Positions 31,618-40,361 of a stretch of DNA of 59,297 nt are shown here, one piece after another (position 1 is the stretch's first letter; every line of letters starts with the position of its first letter). The translations under genes were made by a program, and so were the position numbers. Under the pieces are notes generated by a model that did not search any database, was not told the origin of the DNA, and was given only the letters and a program-made list of their open reading frames with translations. Source of the DNA: Collinsella sp. (GTDB taxonomy: Bacteria; Actinomycetota; Coriobacteriia; Coriobacteriales; Coriobacteriaceae); NCBI GenBank assembly GCA_031295385.1, contig JAUMOL010000032.1, positions 1 to 59,297 on the forward strand, in the 5' to 3' direction.

Positions 31618-34415
31618 AGCGCATCAGCGCAGCGCTTGCAAATATGCGCGTGGCCGTTGTACTCGCCGACGGTGGTGCGATAGTTCCAGCAACGGTCGCA
31701 GCACTCGCCCTCGGCAGCCTCAATAGCAACGGAAAGCTCCTCGCCCTGGGTAAGCTCAACATCGGAGACGATGTAGAACTCGGCCAGGTCGACCGCCTTG
31801 TCGCCGGTCAGCAGCGCGTACATCTCGGCGGGAACGACCGCCTTGACGCGGACCTGCTGGCTCTTGGTGAAGGTGCCGGCAGAACGGGCATCCTCAAGGG
31901 CCTTGGTCACGGCGCTACGGAGCTCGAGTGAAGCCTCGAGCACGCCCTCGAACTCATTGGCCTCGTCGACCGTGATGGGCGACTTGTACCAATCGAGCAG
32001 CGCGGCGTACTTCTGATGATCGACGCAGCCGGCGGGCGCATAGGCCATGGCCTCGTCGACCGTGTAGGACAGGATCGGCTGCAGGTCGCGCATGAGCATC
32101 GAGAAGAGCTCGGCAAGTACGGTCTGGGCGCCGCGGCGCTCGAGCGAACCGGGCTTGTCGCAGTACAGACGGTCCTTCAGGGCGTCGAGATACACGTTGG
32201 AAAGCTCGGTAACCACGAAGTCGTAAAGCGCACGGTAGGCGCGCGGGAACTCATAGCTGGCGTAGGCGTCGTCGACCTCGGCCTGGACCTGGGTCAGACG
32301 GGCAACCATGAGCTTGTCGAGCGGCAGCAAGTCAGCAAAGGCAACGCCGTCGGTCTCGGGCTCAAACTGACCTTCGAGCTCGGAGAGCAAGAAGCGCAGC
32401 GTGTTGCGGAAACGGCGATAGGCATCGGACGTACGAGCGAGAATCTCGTGGTCGATGGAGACGTCAGAGCTGGTGTCGACGGAGGCAACCCACAGACGGA
32501 TGATGTCAGCGCCCATCTCGTCGCAGACCTTATTGGGGTCGATGACATTGCCGAGCGACTTGGACATCTTGCGGCCCTGGCCATCGAGTGTGAAGCCCTG
32601 CGAGACGACCGCCTTGTACGGAGCATGGCCGTTGGCACCCACCGAGGTGAGCAGCGAGCTCTGGAACCAACCGCGGTGCTGGTCGGAGCCCTCGAGATAC
32701 ACGTCCGCCGGGTACTCCAGCTCGGGACGGTACTCGCAAACGGCCTTCCAAGACACGCCGGAGTCCCACCACACGTCGAGGATGTCCTTATCGGCCTTGA
32801 GGTGATGGCCGCCGCACTTGGGGCAGACGCAGGCCTCGCCCAGGTAGCTCTCGGGAGCGTCGGTAAACCAGGCGTCGGAGCCCTTCTCGTGGAAGAGCTT
32901 GATGACGGCGTCGAGCGTGGCGTCGTTCATGACCTTCTCGCCACAGTCGGCGCAGGTGTAGCTGGGGATAGGCACGCCCCAGTTGCGCTGACGGCTGATG
33001 CACCAGTCGGGACGCTGCTCGACCATGGCGCCAATGCGGTTGGCGGCGTGAGCCGGATACCACTTGACGTTCTCGCGAACCTCCTTGCCAGCCTGCTCAC
33101 GCAAACCGGTCTTGTCCATAGAGACAAACCACTGGTCGGTAGCACGGAAGAGCACCGGGTGCTTGCAGCGCCAGCAGTGCGGATAGCTGTGCGTGATCTT
33201 CTTCTCGAGGACCAGGGTGCCGCGCTCGCGCAGGAACTCGATGATGTGCGGGTTGGCCTCATCGGTATCCATACCGCTGAAGGGGCCACCGGTGCCAAAC
33301 TCCTCGCCGGTGTAGAACTTGCCGTCGTCATCGACCGGCATGCAGATGTCGCTAATGCCCTCCTTGAGGCAAGCAAAGTAGTCGTCGACGCCGTGACCGG
33401 GCGAGTTGTGGACGATACCGGTACCGTCATCGACACCGACGTAATCGGCCAACAGTGCCACGCCCTCAACACCGTCAAAGATCGGCTGCTTATAGTGAAT
33501 GTGATGGAAGGTCTCGGCGGGAACCACATAGGGCTTGCCGTCGACCTCAACCGGGGTGTACTCCCAGCCAAACTCCTCGCAGCACTTGGGAGCCAGGTCC
33601 TCGAGCATGACCTCGGCGCGGCCGTCGTGCTCAACGGCGACGTAGGCGGCACCGGGCTTGAGAGAAACTGCCTGGTCGGAGGGGATGGTCCACGGCGTGG
33701 TCGTCCAGATGATAAAGTCAACCGGGCCGTCGAAGTTCTCGAGGCCGGCGGGCTTGGAGGTCATCTCAAAGCGCACGAAGATGGACGGGCTCGTCTCGTC
33801 GGAGTACTCAATCTCGGCCTCAGCAAGTGCGGTATGGCAGTGCTTGCACCAGTGGACGGGCTTGTGACCGCGATAGATCATGCCCTTGTCGAACATGGCC
33901 TTGAAAACCTCGATGTCGGCGGCGTCATGCTGGTGATAGAGCGTCAGATACGGGTTGTCCCAATCTCCGAGCACGCCCAGGCGACGGAAGCCGGCCTTCT
34001 GCAGCTCGATGTTCTCGACAGCGAACTTGTTGCAAAGCTCGCGGATCTTAGCCGTGGAGGTCTGGTTGAACTTCTCGGTGCCGAGCTTCTCCTCGACCTT
34101 ATGCTCGATCGGCTGGCCATGGCAGTCCCAACCGGGGACATAGGGAACCTCATAGCCCTGCATCATCCAGTAACGGTTGATCATGTCCTTGGAGATCTTG
34201 TTCATGGCGTGGCCGATGTGGATCGGGCCGTTGGCGTACGGAGGGCCGTCGTGCAGCACGAACTTCTTGTGACCCTCGTTCTTCTTCAGAACCTGCTCGT
34301 AGACCTTGTTGTCCTGCCAGTCCTTGAGTCGCTTGGGCTCGGACTTAGAAAGACCGGCACGCATGGGAAAACCGGTCTTGGGCAGATTCATCGTCTGCTT
34401 GTACTCGTTTGCCAC
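31614..34415 (-). CDS. ileS: Isoleucyl-tRNA synthetase
   Basis: A 933-residue class I synthetase charging tRNA-Ile. HIGH is at 66-69 (HIGHAMNK), the CP1 editing domain spans about 200-400, KMSKS appears in GRKMSKSLGNV, and the C-terminal zinc finger has CDRC and CKRC pairs. The start is GTG at 34415 with AAAGGGG four bases upstream, downstream of the T-box terminator; the frame is open further upstream, through the leader, but that is not coding. Expression is probably set by the T-box. Confidence 0.97.
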   Translation of the reverse strand: MANEYKQTMNLPKTGFPMRAGLSKSEPKRLKDWQDNKVYEQVLKKNEGHKKFVLHDGPPYANGPIHIGHAMNKISKDMINRYWMMQGYEVPYVPGWDCHGQPIEHKVEEKLGTEKFNQTSTAKIRELCNKFAVENIELQKAGFRRLGVLGDWDNPYLTLYHQHDAADIEVFKAMFDKGMIYRGHKPVHWCKHCHTALAEAEIEYSDETSPSIFVRFEMTSKPAGLENFDGPVDFIIWTTTPWTIPSDQAVSLKPGAAYVAVEHDGRAEVMLEDLAPKCCEEFGWEYTPVEVDGKPYVVPAETFHHIHYKQPIFDGVEGVALLADYVGVDDGTGIVHNSPGHGVDDYFACLKEGISDICMPVDDDGKFYTGEEFGTGGPFSGMDTDEANPHIIEFLRERGTLVLEKKITHSYPHCWRCKHPVLFRATDQWFVSMDKTGLREQAGKEVRENVKWYPAHAANRIGAMVEQRPDWCISRQRNWGVPIPSYTCADCGEKVMNDATLDAVIKLFHEKGSDAWFTDAPESYLGEACVCPKCGGHHLKADKDILDVWWDSGVSWKAVCEYRPELEYPADVYLEGSDQHRGWFQSSLLTSVGANGHAPYKAVVSQGFTLDGQGRKMSKSLGNVIDPNKVCDEMGADIIRLWVASVDTSSDVSIDHEILARTSDAYRRFRNTLRFLLSELEGQFEPETDGVAFADLLPLDKLMVARLTQVQAEVDDAYASYEFPRAYRALYDFVVTELSNVYLDALKDRLYCDKPGSLERRGAQTVLAELFSMLMRDLQPILSYTVDEAMAYAPAGCVDHQKYAALLDWYKSPITVDEANEFEGVLEASLELRSAVTKALEDARSAGTFTKSQQVRVKAVVPAEMYALLTGDKAVDLAEFYIVSDVELTQGEELSVAIEAAEGECCDRCWNYRTTVGEYNGHAHICKRCADAL

Positions 34416-34454
34416 GGTACCCCTTTCATGTCGTGGGCGCGCACGCCCGTTGGG

Positions 34455-34765
34455 CACCAAAAAAGCGCCCGTCCCTACAAGCTGGGACGAAGCGCCACAA
34501 AACGAGCTGTACGCCCGCAAAAGCTCTTCGTTTAACCACCCAGCTTAGATGCCCTCGCCCGCGTATTCGCGCGCTCGCATCCGTTACTCGGCTGGCCTGT
34601 ATCGACGACCATCTCGGCGATATCTACTAAGACGTGTCTGCGCGGCACGTCCGTTGGGACCGCAGCTCCGGGGTGATTTTCATCGGTCGCATGCACGGGT
34701 TCTCAGCGCTTCCCGCTCTCTGTAGCATTCGGACGGCCGACTACTCGTCCCCATCAACGCTTATG
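34455..34765 (-). promoter_or_regulatory. Transcriptional T-box riboswitch for ileS, Ile (AUC) specifier
   Basis: On the minus strand the leader shows canonical stem I parts in order: GAGTAG (34746-34741), AGAGAG (34721-34716), GCTGAGA (34707-34701) and a specifier loop AAAATCACC with ATC at 34677-34675. The T-box core CTGGGTGGT lies around 34543-34535. It is followed by a terminator whose arms GCGCTTCGTCCC and GGGACGGGCGC (34495-34484 and 34475-34465) lead into TTTTTT. Uncharged tRNA-Ile would stabilise the antiterminator and switch on ileS. Confidence 0.9.
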
Positions 34766-34770
34766 CGGTG

Positions 34771-34800
34771 TATGCTAGCACGTTCCGCGTCGGCGAAAAA
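34771..34800 (-). promoter_or_regulatory. Possible ileS promoter
   Basis: On the minus strand TGCTAGCAT has an extended -10 (TGnTAGCAT, -10 at 34777-34772) a few bases before the first T-box element. TTTTCG about 16 bases further upstream is a weak -35. The spacing to the leader suits a start near 34765. Confidence 0.4.
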
Positions 34801-34901
34801 CCCTCAACACTGGTTTTATACGTTCGAAATTTCTCGCTATTACAGCCCTTCTCTAGGAGCAAAATACCTGAAAGCACTTTATCGAACGAAAGAAGGTTGC
34901 T

Positions 34902-35984
34902 ATGCGCACGATTGGAATGAGCGACTACACCGTTGGCGAGGATTGCTTTACCGAGCTGCCAACTGCACTGGCGGAGTACGGCGCGAAGAAAGTCGCCATC
35001 ATTGGCGGCAAGCGAGCCCTGGCTGCGGCGCTGCCGGGAATCGAGGCGGCACTTGAAGGTACCGATGTCGAGGTCCTGGAGACGCGCGTCTATGGCACCA
35101 ACAGTACGCGTGCCAATATCGCCAAGGTCGTGAACTCCCCTGCCTGCCAGGAGGCTGATGTTCTTATCGCCTGCGGCGGCGGCAAGGCGCTCGACACCGT
35201 CAAGACGGCGGCCATCGAGCTCAAGAAGATCGTCTTCACTGTCCCGACGATCTGTTCCAACTGCTCCGCCGCGACCGCCATTGCCGTCGTGTACAACGAC
35301 GACGGCTCGCTCGAGGGCTATTCGTACCCCAACCGACCGGCGCACATCTTCATCAACCCCAAGATCATCGCCGAGGCTCCGGCGGAGTACTTCTGGGCCG
35401 GCGTGGGCGATGCCCTGTCCAAGCAGCCCGAGGTCGAGTACGCAACGAGCGCCGGTAATTTGGAGCACACCGCCGGTCTTGGCCTGGCGCTTGCCCACAC
35501 CTGCTCCGAGCCGCTGTTTACCTATGGCGTCCAGGGTCTTGAGGACGTGCGCCAGGACCTGTCGAGCGAGGCCGTCAAGCAAATCGCACTCGATATCGTG
35601 GTCAATACGGGCTATGTCTCGAACCTGACGAACCAGAACGATTACTACTACAACTCGAGCGTGGCGCACGCATTCTACAACGCCACATGCAGCATTCCGC
35701 GCGAGGGCACCTACCTGCACGGCGAAGTCGTGAGCCTGGGCGTGCTCGTGCTGTTCGCCTATACGGGCGATACCGAGAACCTTGAGCGCTACGCGGCCTT
35801 TAACAAGCAGATGGGCCTGCCCGTGACGCTTGAGCAGGTCGGGCTTTCCGAGTCCGATATCCCGGCCCTGTGCGAGTACGCGCACGCCACCAACGAGTGG
35901 AAGCAGGGCAACCCCGAGCCCTTCACCGACGAAAAGTTCGCCGCCGCCATCAAGGCCGCAAACGCCTACGGCCACACCCTCTAG
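34902..35984 (+). CDS. Iron-containing alcohol dehydrogenase, glycerol-dehydrogenase-like
   Basis: A 360-residue NAD-dependent dehydrogenase of the GldA/iron-ADH type. The nucleotide motif is CGGGKALDTVK (about 90-100). The metal site appears as Asp in GVGDALSK, His in SSVAHAFYN and His in YLHGEVVSLG. Glycerol to dihydroxyacetone is one possible reaction, but related 2-deoxy-scyllo-inosose and other dehydrogenases look similar. AAGAAGG five bases before the ATG supports the start. It is a lone plus-strand gene between its own promoter region and a strong terminator. Confidence 0.85.
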   Translation: MRTIGMSDYTVGEDCFTELPTALAEYGAKKVAIIGGKRALAAALPGIEAALEGTDVEVLETRVYGTNSTRANIAKVVNSPACQEADVLIACGGGKALDTVKTAAIELKKIVFTVPTICSNCSAATAIAVVYNDDGSLEGYSYPNRPAHIFINPKIIAEAPAEYFWAGVGDALSKQPEVEYATSAGNLEHTAGLGLALAHTCSEPLFTYGVQGLEDVRQDLSSEAVKQIALDIVVNTGYVSNLTNQNDYYYNSSVAHAFYNATCSIPREGTYLHGEVVSLGVLVLFAYTGDTENLERYAAFNKQMGLPVTLEQVGLSESDIPALCEYAHATNEWKQGNPEPFTDEKFAAAIKAANAYGHTL

Positions 35985-35993
35985 TTCTAACCC

Positions 35994-36034
35994 AAAACCA
36001 CCACAAGGGAGCAGCACCTTTGTGGTGGTTTTTT
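35994..36034 (+). terminator. Intrinsic terminator of the dehydrogenase gene
   Basis: AAAACCACCACAAGG pairs with CCTTTGTGGTGGTTTT, with one bulged base, and the run continues TTTTTT on the plus strand. It ends against the convergent DUF523 stop codon. The stem nearly repeats the one at 28158-28197. Confidence 0.88.
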
Positions 36035-36488
36035 ATTGCTCCAGCATGCTGGGGTCGAACTCGCTAGCCGGGATCACGCGATAACCGTGGCGGAGCAGTA
36101 AATCAACGAAGACGCCGTTGCCCGCCGTAAGGGTGCCGCTGAATGTTCCGTCGTAGATGCGACCCGCGCCGCACGAGGGACTACGGTCCTGCAGGATGCA
36201 CGCGGCGACCTCTTCCGGCCCGCCCGCCTGCTCGCACATATCGAGCGCTCGTTGGGCACCCAGGCGAAATTCGCGATCGACCGATATGCCCTCGCAGGTA
36301 CGAACCTCTCCGTTCACAATCTCGGACGGCTTGCGCGGCGTGGGCAGGCCCCCAAAGACCTCAGGGCACACCAAGAGGACCTCGGTCCCTGTACGCTCGC
36401 AGGCCTCGACCAACTCGCGATGGTAGTTGTCGAGTCCGTTATACTTGCAGCTCTCGCCCATCAAGCAGGCGCTCACCACGATCTTCAT
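36033..36488 (-). CDS. DUF523 family protein
   Basis: A 151-residue protein of the DUF523 family, seen from the N-terminal VSACLMGESCKYNG, CPEVFGGLPTPR in the middle and DRSPSCGAGRIYDG later. The three conserved cysteine sites suggest metal or thiol chemistry, but no function is established. The ATG at 36488 has AGGG six bases upstream. It is convergent with the dehydrogenase gene and is followed upstream by the ftsH terminator, so it is probably transcribed alone. Confidence 0.85.
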   Translation of the reverse strand: MKIVVSACLMGESCKYNGLDNYHRELVEACERTGTEVLLVCPEVFGGLPTPRKPSEIVNGEVRTCEGISVDREFRLGAQRALDMCEQAGGPEEVAACILQDRSPSCGAGRIYDGTFSGTLTAGNGVFVDLLLRHGYRVIPASEFDPSMLEQ

Positions 36489-36504
36489 TTCCATCCCTCT
36501 CAAG

Positions 36505-36543
36505 CAAAACGCCCCATTTGAGAAAGCTACTCAAATGGGGCGT
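36505..36543 (-). terminator. Intrinsic terminator of ftsH
   Basis: On the minus strand ACGCCCCATTTGAG (36543-36530) pairs perfectly over 14 bp with CTCAAATGGGGCGT (36522-36509), and TTTG follows. It lies 27 bases past the ftsH stop. Confidence 0.85.
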
Positions 36544-36569
36544 CGGCGTCTACTGGCTCGGCCGCGGCT

Positions 36570-38477
36570 TTACTGTTGCTTGGGCATCAGCGGGTTTTCG
36601 CGCGTGAGGAGGTTCATAAACTCCTCACCCGTGATCGTCTCCTTCTTGTACAGATAACGAGCCAGCTCGTGGAGCTTGAACTTGTTCTCCTTCAGGATCT
36701 GCAGGGCGCGGTCGTGCGCATCCTCAATCAACTTGGCGACAATTGCGTCCACACGCTCGGCCGTACCGGGGGCGCAGGTGAGCGACGTGTCCTGGTTAAG
36801 GTACGCATTCTGAACGGTACCGAGCGCCATCATGCCAAACTCGTCGGACATACCAAAGCGCGTCACCATGTTACGGGCGAGCTTGGTGGCCTGCTCGATA
36901 TCGTTGGCGGCGCCGGTCGTCATCTCACCAAAGATGAGCTCCTCGGCTGCACGGCCACCGCAATAGACGGCGAGCTTGTCCAGGACCTCCTGACGTGTGG
37001 TCAGGAAGCGCTCATCCTCCTCGACCTGCATGGTGTAGCCCAGAGCACCGCTCGTGCGCGGCACGATGGTGATCTTGGTGACCGGCGCAGAGCCCTTCTG
37101 GCGAGCGGCAACGATGGCATGACCGATCTCGTGGTAAGAAACGACCTGCTTCTCGTGGTCGGACAGCACCGTGGACTTACGCTGTTGGCCGGCGATGACG
37201 ACCTCCACCGACTCCTCAAAATCGTCCTGCGTGGCGCGCTTGCGACCCTCGCGGACGGCACGCAGCGCGCCCTCGTTGATGATGTTGGCCAGGTCGGCGC
37301 CCGAGGCACCGGGCGTGGCGCGGGCAATCGCGGTCAGGTCGATCGGCGGTTGTGTCTTCACGCTCTTGGCATGCAGCTCAAGAATGTTCTTACGGCCGGT
37401 CAGGTCGGGCAGCTCAACGGGGATGCGGCGATCAAAACGACCGGGGCGCAGCAGAGCGGGATCGAGGCTGTCGGGACGGTTGGTGGCAGCGAGGACGACG
37501 ATACCCTTGTGGTTATCGAAACCGTCCATCTCGGTCAGCAGCTGGTTGAGCGTCTGCTCGCGCTCGTCGTTGCCGCTAAAGCCGCCGCCATCGCGCTTCT
37601 TGCCGATGGTATCAATCTCATCGATAAAGACGATGCACGGGGCCTTTTCCTTGGCCTGCTTAAACAGGTCGCGAACTTTAGCGGCACCGCGGCCGACGAA
37701 CATCTCAACAAACTCAGAACCAGAAATACTAAAGAACGGCACGCCCGCCTCGCCGGCCACAGCCTTGGCAAGCAGGGTTTTACCAGTACCCGGAGGGCCA
37801 ACAAGCAGAGCACCACGCGGCAGCTTGGCGCCGATCTCCTCGTAGCGCTGCGGCTTCTCCAGAAAGTCAACGACCTCCTTGAGGGACTCCTTGGCCTCTT
37901 CCTGGCCGGCGACATCCTTAAAGGTCACGCCCACGTCCTTGGAGGCGATCACGCGCGCGCCGGACTTACCCAGTCCGCCGCCGCCAAAACCGCCGCCGCC
38001 AAAGTTCATCGACGGGCCGTCATCGCCCATAGCCTTCTTCATGCGGCGGTTGAGCCACCAACCGATGAGGAAGAAAATCGCCATGGGAAGGATGAGCGTG
38101 AGCAGGTAGTAGGTCATCAAACCCGAGTTTTTATCGGGAACGACCGACTCCAGCGAAGCGCCAGACTCAAGCACGCGATCGGTAAAGCCCGCATCATTCG
38201 GCACACCGGTCGTCTTATAGGCGATGTTCTCGTCCTCGCCCTTCTTGGTGTAATAAATCGTATAGTCGTCGGTGTTGTACTCGACCTTTTCGACGCTCTT
38301 CTTGTCGAGCGCTTTCACAAACGTCGAGTAATCGGTCTCCGTAATCTGCTGCGTGTGACCGATGTTGGGGAACAGAACGGTCGAGAGCACGAGGTAGACG
38401 ACGAAGGCGATGAGCACGTAGAGGATCATATTCCGTCTACGCTTGTTGTCATCCATCTCCATCTGCTTGAACTCCAT
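36570..38477 (-). CDS. ftsH: ATP-dependent zinc metalloprotease FtsH
   Basis: A 635-residue membrane AAA+ protease that degrades misfolded and short-lived proteins. Two helices at about 17-36 and 121-141 flank a short extracytoplasmic domain. A Gly-rich stretch (about 159-170) precedes the AAA domain with Walker A GPPGTGKT at 227-234 and Walker B VFIDEID. The zinc site is HEIGH at 449-453, with a third ligand in TGAANDIEQAT. The first ATG at 38477 was used; ATGs at 38462 and 38456 are possible. It seems to be transcribed alone, ending at its own terminator. Confidence 0.96.
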   Translation of the reverse strand: MEFKQMEMDDNKRRRNMILYVLIAFVVYLVLSTVLFPNIGHTQQITETDYSTFVKALDKKSVEKVEYNTDDYTIYYTKKGEDENIAYKTTGVPNDAGFTDRVLESGASLESVVPDKNSGLMTYYLLTLILPMAIFFLIGWWLNRRMKKAMGDDGPSMNFGGGGFGGGGLGKSGARVIASKDVGVTFKDVAGQEEAKESLKEVVDFLEKPQRYEEIGAKLPRGALLVGPPGTGKTLLAKAVAGEAGVPFFSISGSEFVEMFVGRGAAKVRDLFKQAKEKAPCIVFIDEIDTIGKKRDGGGFSGNDEREQTLNQLLTEMDGFDNHKGIVVLAATNRPDSLDPALLRPGRFDRRIPVELPDLTGRKNILELHAKSVKTQPPIDLTAIARATPGASGADLANIINEGALRAVREGRKRATQDDFEESVEVVIAGQQRKSTVLSDHEKQVVSYHEIGHAIVAARQKGSAPVTKITIVPRTSGALGYTMQVEEDERFLTTRQEVLDKLAVYCGGRAAEELIFGEMTTGAANDIEQATKLARNMVTRFGMSDEFGMMALGTVQNAYLNQDTSLTCAPGTAERVDAIVAKLIEDAHDRALQILKENKFKLHELARYLYKKETITGEEFMNLLTRENPLMPKQQ

Positions 38478-38554
38478 CTACTGGGGTTGATAATGGTTTC
38501 TAGAATACCCAACCCGGACGGCGATAAACCGACGCCGGGCACGAAAAGACAGAG

Positions 38555-38802
38555 ATGGCATCACTGGAAGTCGGCAAGGTTCAAATCTATACGGGCGACG
38601 GCAAGGGCAAGACGACGGCTGCGCTGGGGCGCGAGAGGATGTCGAGGAACTGATTGCGATAAAGCCCGCCACCACGGAGCTCGTGCTCACCGGCCGCGGA
38701 CTGCTGCCACTGGCCGATCTCGCGGACCTAGTCACCGAAATGCGTCCCATCAAACACTACTTCGACGAAGGCCTCCTAGCCCGCCAAGGCATCGAATACT
38801 AA
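38555..38802 (+). pseudogene. Corrinoid adenosyltransferase (CobO/BtuR-type) gene with internal deletion
   Basis: From the ATG at 38555 the frame reads MASLEVGKVQIYTGDGKGKTTAALG, the CobO start with its P-loop, then hits a stop within ten codons. A second frame, from about 38634 to the TAA at 38800-38802, reads EDVEELIAIKPATTELVLTG and then LADLVTEMRPIKHYFDEGLLARQGIEY, the CobO C-terminus. The middle of the enzyme, roughly 90-100 residues, is missing and the frame is shifted. The gene cannot make an active ATP:cob(I)alamin adenosyltransferase. Both preserved parts are well conserved, which suggests a recent deletion. An assembly error is the alternative. Confidence 0.8.
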
Positions 38803-38816
38803 TTGATCCGAAGGGG

Positions 38817-38874
38817 GCAGAGGAAAACGGATCATCGACATCACGACGGAGAGCAATGATCCGTTCTCCTCCGC
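38817..38874. repeat. 19-bp hairpin between the broken gene and the MATE gene
   Basis: Bases 38817-38835 pair with 38856-38874 with two mismatches that would be G-U pairs in one RNA, around a 20-base loop. The motif GGATCAT/ATGATCC occurs in both arms and again at 38880-38886. No U-run follows. It may be a terminator remnant or a repeat. Confidence 0.55.
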
Positions 38875-38886
38875 GCCAAGGGATCA

Positions 38887-40236
38887 TTAGGCGGTGGCGC
38901 GGCCTAGCCAGTTGCCGCTGTGGTGGTAGATGGTGAACAGCGTGGCCGTGATGAGCCAGGTTACGGGGTAGACCAGTAGCAGGTGCTCAAGCGATGGATC
39001 GAACGGCATAATCGCAAACACCCAGATCACCCTCAAGACAACGGTGCCAAAGATGGTGAGCATCATAGGCTGCAAGCTCACGCCGGCACCGCGAATGGAG
39101 CCCGACGCGTTTTCGATAATCGAGAAGATCGCGTAGAACGGCGCGATAAAATGAAGAATCGTCGTGGTGTACGCCGAAATCGAAGCATCGTCGACAAACA
39201 GGCGCGACAACGGACCCGAGAACACCAGCAGCACGGCAGACAGGCCACCAATGAGCATAAACGACAGCACAAGCGACGTATGGTAGCCCTTTCGCATGCG
39301 CTCGTAGTTGCGCGCGCCAAAGTTCTGTGCCGAGAACGTGGTGATCGACACGCCAAGCGCCTCGGTAACCATCCAGACAATGCCATCCAGGCGGCCCGAA
39401 AGACCCCAAGCCGTGGTGACATCGGCGCCAAACGAGTTGACCGACACCTGAATCAAAACGTTGGAAATCGAATACGCAGCAGACTGAAAGCCAAGCGGCA
39501 GACCACACGAGATCATACTCTTGCAAATACCGCGATCGATGCCGAGCTTAGACAGCGAAAGACGCCATGCGCCCGGAGCGCGCATCATGCGCAACACGAT
39601 CATCGTTGCATTGGAGCAAATGGTCAGCGCCACTGCGATGCCGCAGCCCAGCGCCTCCATATGCAACACAGCGACAAAGATGATATCCAGCACCACGTTA
39701 ACCAGGCAGCCAGAGGCAATGATCACAGCGGGGCCGCGCGTGTCGCCCACGGCACGCAGCAGTGCGGTTCCCATATTAAGCAGCAGTGCCGCAACCATCG
39801 CGGCAAAATAACAGCGAGCATAGGCCACGCCCTCGGCCAATAGTTCATGCGGCGTGTTCATAAGCACCAGCATGGGCTCAACGAACACTATGCCAAGAAT
39901 CGAGAAAACGATACCGCCCACCAGCGCGAGCGTCATGGCTGTATGGACCGAACGACTCAGTCGCTCATCATCGTGCTGACCAAAATACTGACCGGTAATG
40001 ACCGCGCAGCCGGCCCCGACGCCAACGCAAAAGCCAATGCAGAGCTCGGTGAGCACCATCATAGCTTGAATGCCACCTAGCGCGAGCTTGCCGCCAAACT
40101 GACCGACGATATAGGTACCGATAAGCGTGTAGGCCTGCTGAAAAAACGAACTAAAAAAGATGGGAACGCACAGCGAAAGCAGCTGCTGCCAAATAACACC
40201 CTGCGTTACATCGATAGCCGTAGATTTCTTAGCCAC
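38887..40236 (-). CDS. MATE-family multidrug/Na+ efflux transporter
   Basis: A 449-residue membrane protein with the 12-helix layout of MATE transporters in two similar halves. QQAYTLIGTYIVGQFGG near the start and GFQSAAYSISNVLIQVSVNSFG at the start of the second half are family motifs, and AVGDTRGP is the usual cytoplasmic loop. It exports drugs or metabolites using H+ or Na+; the substrate is not predictable. The start is GTG at 40236 with GGAGG four bases upstream. It appears to be a single-gene unit. Confidence 0.9.
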   Translation of the reverse strand: MAKKSTAIDVTQGVIWQQLLSLCVPIFFSSFFQQAYTLIGTYIVGQFGGKLALGGIQAMMVLTELCIGFCVGVGAGCAVITGQYFGQHDDERLSRSVHTAMTLALVGGIVFSILGIVFVEPMLVLMNTPHELLAEGVAYARCYFAAMVAALLLNMGTALLRAVGDTRGPAVIIASGCLVNVVLDIIFVAVLHMEALGCGIAVALTICSNATMIVLRMMRAPGAWRLSLSKLGIDRGICKSMISCGLPLGFQSAAYSISNVLIQVSVNSFGADVTTAWGLSGRLDGIVWMVTEALGVSITTFSAQNFGARNYERMRKGYHTSLVLSFMLIGGLSAVLLVFSGPLSRLFVDDASISAYTTTILHFIAPFYAIFSIIENASGSIRGAGVSLQPMMLTIFGTVVLRVIWVFAIMPFDPSLEHLLLVYPVTWLITATLFTIYHHSGNWLGRATA

Positions 40237-40361
40237 ACGCCCTCCCCAAAAGCGTACGTCAACCGACAAAACAGTAATTAAAGACCTAAGCTAATAGCAG
40301 CTTAGCACCGACCGACGTCGACCGAAACACCCCGAGTCAGAGCCCGGTGCAAACTATCTGC

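Noticed and set aside
34416..34520. An N-terminal extension of about 35 residues for ileS
   Set aside because: It overlaps the T-box terminator, has no ribosome site and does not resemble IleRS; the GTG at 34415 has a good one.
32016..34535. An 839-codon open frame opposite ileS
   Set aside because: Same shadow effect; no ribosome site or known domain, and it runs through the T-box leader.
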